Assembly: GCA_008360955.1 (NCBI GenBank)
Contig: LUCM01001946.1
Coordinates: forward strand, 1 to 64,000
DNA: 64,000 bases
Direction of reading: 5' to 3'
From: Fasciolopsis buskii
Lineage: Eukaryota > Platyhelminthes > Trematoda > Plagiorchiida > Fasciolidae
Shown here: positions 58,226 through 64,000 of the stretch, one piece after another
How the letters are laid out: every line of letters begins with the position of its first letter
How positions within the stretch are numbered: the first letter of the stretch is position 1
Notes under the pieces: model-generated
Seen by the model: only the letters and a program-made list of their open reading frames with translations
The model's database searches: none
Told to the model about the DNA's origin: nothing
Program-made: the position numbers and the translations under genes

Positions 58226-59913
58226 GTAGGTCCAAAGTACTCAGGTCCTTACAGCTGGTTATTAGTAGGTGATATGTTAAGTGTGACATGGTATTCGGTG
58301 GTCGGACGACAATCTTGATAGACACAAGCACTGCGGATGCGAAACCCGGAAAAACTTGCCGAGTAACAATCTTTGAGCCTTGGATGATAGCCGTAATGAT
58401 CAGGGGTATCAACTTCATGGACGGGAAGTCACAAGCTGGTCATTCGCAAGAGGAACAAGACAAAAAACTGTTGTGTCCGGACACTAGATAACTCCATTTT
58501 TCTCGTGATATTCGAAAGTCCACAAAGATTCACAACCTTTCGGTGTGGCAATGTGACTGTTTGTGGATCCATTCTCTTGAAAATTTGACTCATACTAGTC
58601 AAGCCTTATTACCGTGAACCTACCAGCCAGCAAGTTCAAACTAAACCCAAATAAAAATTCTTGGGCTCTACTAAACAGACGCGTATGCACGAACGCAAGG
58701 AATTAATGAATCTGCCTGTAGTATCATTAAAATTAGGCCCGAGTGATTTGTCGTGACATCAAAAGACTTGTCATTATATTTATTACTTGGGTTAGTGTTT
58801 TAGCTATTCGTCTGCGATCGATAGCAGTTCACATCAGTAAGAGTAATAGTAAGTCGACTTCTTGGTATAGGAAATTTCATCAAACCTCGCTCTCCGTGTC
58901 AGAGTAAATAAAATGGAGTAGGATGGGATTGATAGGTCATGCGTATTATGATTTAAATAGAATGAATAAGAACAACGAACCTAAAGGTAGTCATGGAATC
59001 GACAGAAAGACTACACATTTATTCATGGTTCTATCAGAGTAAGCTATGACCAATTTAGCCTGGATGCCGACAGTTTTTCATTTTCATCAATTGATATGAA
59101 TTTTGGATATCCGTCCGAAGAGTCTGAGAGTCATGAAAGGTGATACAACCAAATCACCAGTAGATTCGTTCCTCTCCAATTGGGGTTGCTAATGCATAAA
59201 AATGAGCAAAAAGTGCACTTCCTAGATGAACCCCCATCCGCTCAATCACTTGAATTCAGGTCACTGTTATGTTCCTGTTTCGGTCATTTTTTTACAACAC
59301 GGGGTATTCACAAAAAAGAACAAGGATAGGTAGACGAACATTTGTGGACAAGTTTTGGATGCAGTGACCGCAGGATTTAGCCAAATCGCTCAAGGTTTCT
59401 AGCCGTTGCGCGAAGAGGTCTACAGGGCCTCATTCTAACAGGGTTATCCAGTGGCTGATGCTTTCATACCATTTCACGTGTAACAGACAAACCAACCGAA
59501 TCCATCTTTCGACCAAAATTTGCCAAGAGAGACCGTGTACAGAGAGGGAATTGATCCACTGGGATGCAAAGGACAGGTCCCGATCATCATGATACATTCG
59601 AACTCAGTACTTCGACACACTGAAACCTAGGACTCGGTACGACAGCGAACAAAATCACGAAGACACTGGTATTCAAACACAAACAGTTTTCGTATATCAG
59701 CTTTCGACTATATCCAGGTTTTGGGAATCGAATAGCAGGACCAATCCTATCGTTCTTCAGTATCCTCGGTCTCTGGTCCTTTACCAGAGGTGTTCCTGAA
59801 AGACATACTTGCCTCAAACTGATAATATAAACCAGGCCTTCTAAGCTAGTGGAACTATTTTACCCAGTATCCGAAACTTACGTGAGACATCTTTTTATTA
59901 AGTGCTTATTGCA
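58226..59913. other. No gene recognised
   Basis: Short frames only. If 58153-58225 is a first exon, this would be intron. Confidence 0.35.
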
Positions 59914-60095
59914 TGTCCGGTGATGCCCAAGCGGAGAAGGTCGTGACGTTTGGGCATGAAGGTCACGGGTTCGAATCCTCCCACCGCCGGTCAACTTCCC
60001 CATTTGGCAACCCTCTGTTGGCCTCGGCCCCCTTCCTGAAAAATGATATACTTCGTTATTTCATTAATAAAAAAGAAATAAAAAAGATAAAATAG
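59914..60095 (+). repeat. SINE family A, copy 11 (near full length)
   Basis: Head GTCCGGTGATGCCCAAGCGG, B-box TCACGGGTTCGAATCCTCC (best-preserved in the window), body GCCGGTCAACTTCCCCATTT, tail TTATTTCATTAATAAAAAAG with AGATAAAATAG. It ends in an A-rich stretch. Confidence 0.95.
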
Positions 60096-60242
60096 AAGGA
60101 TATCACCCAACGTCACTAGGGCCCACTACATGGGTAGGGCAGTCAACGGAAACATGGATTGGTTGGAAAACACGTAAGATGCCCGTAAGTCAGCAGGAAA
60201 ATGAACTTGACAACAGCAAATTTCTGCCCACCACCAAGATGT

Positions 60243-60315
60243 TCGGAGTATCTAGGATTCGAGCCTCTGATCTTCTTGGAGTGAGAGACGCTAGTCCACT
60301 CTATCACCATTTGCT
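60243..60315 (-). repeat. tRNA-like segment, possible SINE head (family E)
   Basis: The minus strand carries TGATAGAGTGGACTAGCGTC (A-box-like) and GAGGCTCGAATCCTAGATAC (B-box-like) at tRNA spacing. The acceptor-stem ends do not pair, so it is not called a functional tRNA. Confidence 0.45.
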
Positions 60316-60319
60316 CTAA

Positions 60320-63300
60320 GCAGCTAACTAAACTTATCTACTACATCGAATTCGGCGCCTGATTGGACAGAGTTTGCCTTTGGCCCAATCTTGCCCTACA
60401 GCCTCATTTACAATTCGAAAGTGAAAAATGTACCATAAACCTGCTGATGCGGTTATAAAACTTGATGGATAAACAACTGTAGCTTACCTCGGTCCTCAGT
60501 CAAGAGCATACTGTCATCCATATATTCTATACGCGATAACTCTTTTTTTGATCAGACATCGGTGCCTTAATTTCCACACCTCGTAGGACTATTCCCTGAA
60601 TCAATTGAACTAAGACTTTCGGGAAAAAACAGAGCGAGGGTGACTCTGATGAATGCCACTTATTGTGATGAACACGAATGAAGGATTACTATAAACACGG
60701 ACCTGACCTCCGCTGTTCACGTAGCGAGAATGGGAAATGAAATGAGTTTCATATTGGAAAGGCAACGCTGGATCAACTTTTTGTGCTTGTTGCTCATAAT
60801 GTCCTTGCGGGTGTTAATGTACCTGAATTTTGGCTATAAGTGAAATCTTGCAGCATCATCTTAATCAGTTTCAGCGGAATATGTTGAAACATCCGGTTGG
60901 TTAGCACTCTTTTCGGTAAAAAGAAGCATCACTAAATTACTCGATCGACCGGATCAGAAATCGTTTTCGGATCAAGGAGGACAAATATCGTGGGCCAACG
61001 GAAAGTTTACATGTTGTGCAATTTGCTGCAGAATGGAGATTTGATCAATACAACCCCGATTGGATCAGAAGTGTTTGATTCTAGAGTGTACTGATTTCAT
61101 AAACACCCAGTAGTCGATGAAGCACAGTTCCCGAGAGAAGCTAGGATGTGATGCTCCCCAAACAAACTATTCTGTGATTTTCACGGCTAAATCTATCAGC
61201 CTCCTCGTAAATCAACACAATCACCAGTTGTCACTGGTCCCCGGGAATCTGCTCGTTCTTCCTAGTTGAATGTAGGAATTGTGTTAGCTCTGGTCCTAAA
61301 ATTTCATACTCACGCTGAAAAGGACGGAGAAAGCCGATCTGGCTCCAGAAACCTTGTATTCTTTTGAAAACCTGTAAGCTTGTCAACTTACATTTATGAG
61401 GGAACAAATATACATGTGCACCTTTTCCATATTCGTAGCCACATGTGGAAGGTCTATTGTGAAAACCGACCAAATAAACCGATCTTTGAGGCTGTGCGTC
61501 CAAAGTTCCAGACGAAACTCCCGGGAGTGCATCAGTGAACCACTGGATTCTATTACCATCTCAGTTACATCCAGTTTTTTGAATCAGTACTCTTAACCAG
61601 CAGACAAAGATTGTGGCTAATTGTCCATGACTGTAACTTTCCTCATTACGCTGCGCGTTCTTATCCACCGCTGATCATCCTAATTTCATGATCGGGTGAA
61701 GCGTTCGGGGTATTTTTATTTTCACCGTATGTTGCCTCCAAGGCGGTAAAACGCTGAGCTCGCAACGGCAGCAGAATTTGAGGATATTCATCGTTTACGA
61801 GGCCCGATTCACCGGGAGTGCTATGTGGTATTTCCCGCTGAGGTCATAGCATCTATAATCGGCTGCCAATGTCCACCCGACCCACAACGTTTGGTTGGAA
61901 CGATAGCTTTGCCGAAGGCACCGAGGGGCACACAAACAGACGATTCTCATTTTGATGGGTGGTCTGGTGTACGGTGTGGTTACGGCCCAGGCGTAAAACA
62001 AAGAGACCACTGTACAAGGTGTGAACAGAAGTGTGATAATCGTGGACTGTCCCAAACCATTAATCCTATGTATATGTGGGGAACATCAGTCGAGTTCGCA
62101 GGGTGCGCCCGAGGTCTACGCATCCTAGGTATTTGAATTTCTAATGGAAGGTCATCGTGGACAGCCGAGCACTGGAATCATGTGACCTGGTCGAAGCGCG
62201 TAGTCCAAACGCACCGGTCGTACAGGTTTTCGGTTTTAATTTGCCGTCATGCCAAAATGCACTGCTTGTGTGAGTACGTTGCTACGTAGTCATGGCCTAT
62301 GTCGAATTGCTCGCCTAGGACAGCAAGTGTGCTTCTTATACGCGTTTACGTCCCCGTCAATTTAACCGAGTGGAATAACAAGTGACCGACAGTGACCGTG
62401 ATGCTACTGATCGCACACTTCGAACGTAATCATGAGAAGTTGACTTGCACAGAACTGTCCACTGGATATTGATTGGCATCCAGTCAGACGGTACACTCTT
62501 GGCTCACCGGCTCGAAGCAATGCCAACGTCTGGGTGACCAAAAGAGAATTTGAAACTGGACCACTACACAAGCTAAGATTGGGACCAGAAAAACAGCTTC
62601 TTTCACAGAAGCAGCATAAATTTATTTTAAGCGTTTCAGGAGTTCTGACTAAGGAAGCTAGTTGCCATTTAAAGTACAGTGTGTAAACGTCGAATGCAAC
62701 CAAGGGAAACAAACAAGTCTCATTAATACCTTTCATCTACTTCCTAGCTACAGAAAAGTCGACCGAGCTTCAGCCATTCGTGGTACCTACCATGGATCCT
62801 GTATCGGGAAACGAAGGGTAGCAAGGCTCGTCATAGGACTTCGATCTTAGACATCTGAGAAAGGATACTTCGAGGCTGTTCATACCGTTGAAGTGTCTTA
62901 CGTTCTGCGTGGATCTTGAACGAAGCCCCCAACTCGGAATCTAATCAACAAAACAATACGTTTTAACCCAGCACGGGGACGTCACCAAAGCACGCGTGAT
63001 GGAGCTTTTTCGGATCTACGATCTGAGACCAGATTTTCTTTTGTACCTTATTTTAGTCCTTTACGCGGATTAATGTTCCGCTGTTGGTTCATATTCTTGC
63101 CCTACGAACCTTTTGAAGCAAGCGGGACTATAAGAGGTAAAATCCTTAGGCTAGGGATTGCTCAGCTCAGGCCGGCGATAGCCGCCCAATGATGTGCGAT
63201 GAAGTGAACCGTAGGTTTGAGCAAAATAACTGCCCCGAAACTGTTTCATTATTCTGGTCTACACAAAGGGATCATCCATGGCTCCGTGGTGTCAGATGAC

Positions 63301-64000
63301 GATTCCAGCTAATCTATTCATCAACACGATTGCACGCTTATATTGTACTCGTCCCCCGCACTTGTCATCCTTAGCTGGTCTAGGGTGTGGTGAGTCCTGA
63401 AGACAAGATGATAATGTTATCAGAAATGTAAGTTCACGAGGATCGGTCAATTTTCCCCTCGTGTGCAGAAAAATGGCCTGTTTTTGTTGGCTTTGTCAAC
63501 TGACCTTGTTGACCAATACGATTACACCAGCATAACGACCAGGAGCTCACTCGAATCTAATAACAACCAAAATTACCCACCTCTGTCAGTGAACTGACAT
63601 CCAGCGTCACCTTAACGCGTTTCTCTAAATATTCACAATTTCACCAAGTTTTTCGTTCCGGTCTTTCGATTGACTGGGCATTGTCTTCTCTGTTTTTAAT
63701 TCATCCCACCAATGCAGGATGATAGGTTTGCAGGTTAAAACCTATCTGTCAAAACAATGAGGCGTCAAAGGATTGGAACGTGGTCTGCCGGACAAATCAC
63801 CGTAATGGAACATTCAAACAAACGTTGACTTACTTCCCTCCGGGCAGTTTTTCTCTGTCGTATTTCTTGCGATAATCTGTATGTGGTGTTGGACGATGTC
63901 TTGCTATTGTTTAAGTTGATTCATTCACTTTGTAGGTCCACAATAATTCTCCATTATTCACATTCAAATGTGCATGCAGCCACAAGTACAGTCGGAAGGG
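60320..64000. other. No confident gene
   Basis: Open frames at 61231-61596, 61795-62136 and 62404-62736 reach 86-110 codons but overlap on both strands or lack splice signals and known motifs. No SINE, LINE or Penelope signal was seen in this last part. Confidence 0.35.

Noticed and set aside
59914..60095. Functional tRNA gene at SINE heads (A and B boxes present)
   Set aside because: No proper acceptor stem or anticodon arm; followed by a SINE body and tail shared by many copies.
60243..60315. True tRNA gene on the minus strand
   Set aside because: A- and B-box-like segments exist but the acceptor ends do not pair.
1..64000. CRISPR array, operons or phage-like blocks
   Set aside because: No regularly spaced identical repeats with unique spacers and no tight same-strand gene runs; the window has eukaryotic splice signals and retroelements.

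Overview
This is a window of animal nuclear DNA with sparse genes. It shows spliced, AG/GT-bounded exons, tRNA-derived SINEs, non-LTR (LINE) and Penelope-like retroelement remains, a Tc1/mariner-type relic and many microsatellites. No prokaryotic gene layout, operon or ribosome-binding-site pattern is visible. The combination of LINE reverse transcriptase style, Penelope-like elements and abundant tRNA-derived SINEs fits a parasitic flatworm, most likely a digenean trematode (liver-fluke type). That assignment is inferred from family style, not from a search.

The best-supported gene is a plus-strand model whose last two exons lie at 5599-5809 and 9727-10292. Their reading phases join exactly. 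The encoded C-terminal region is rich in Ser, His, Pro and Asn and was not recognised. Other single exons are suggested by splice signals plus a protein-like open frame: 2417-2691 (-), 14880-14976 (-), 24233-24483 (+), 44542-44669 joined to 44729-44827 (+), 52293-52529 (+), 52815-52989 (+), 53467-53754 and 53847-54034 (-), and a possible first coding exon at 58153-58225 (+). All of these are low-confidence models, and most of the window would be intron or intergenic.

Mobile elements dominate. Left part (0-17 kb): degenerate ACT-type trinucleotide tracts, two GAT tracts that read as Asp-rich open frames, a mariner-like transposase relic (7.55-8.33 kb), a composite tRNA-headed repeat (4.0-4.3 and 8.75-9.14 kb), a LINE C-terminal remnant (11.3 kb) and a Penelope 5' fragment (15.7 kb). 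Middle (17-41 kb): several SINE copies, a foldback pair at 20.0/21.4 kb with a SINE inside, another LINE C-terminal remnant (28.9-29.1 kb), and a long minus-strand LINE (40.66-38.48 kb) split by a SINE. Right part (41-64 kb): a perfect 212-bp palindrome made of two inverted Penelope terminal sequences next to a GIY-YIG endonuclease fragment (45.7-46.4 kb), an inverted duplication flanking a LINE fragment (49.15-51.09 kb), a Penelope RT remnant (51.19-52.13 kb) and a third LINE remnant with an intact YADD box (55.0-56.25 kb).

The window reads as a record of repeated retroelement insertion: nested (SINE in LINE), inverted (Penelope palindrome) and mutually flanking (inverted repeat around LINE). 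The perfect palindrome is the youngest-looking and most unusual structure.
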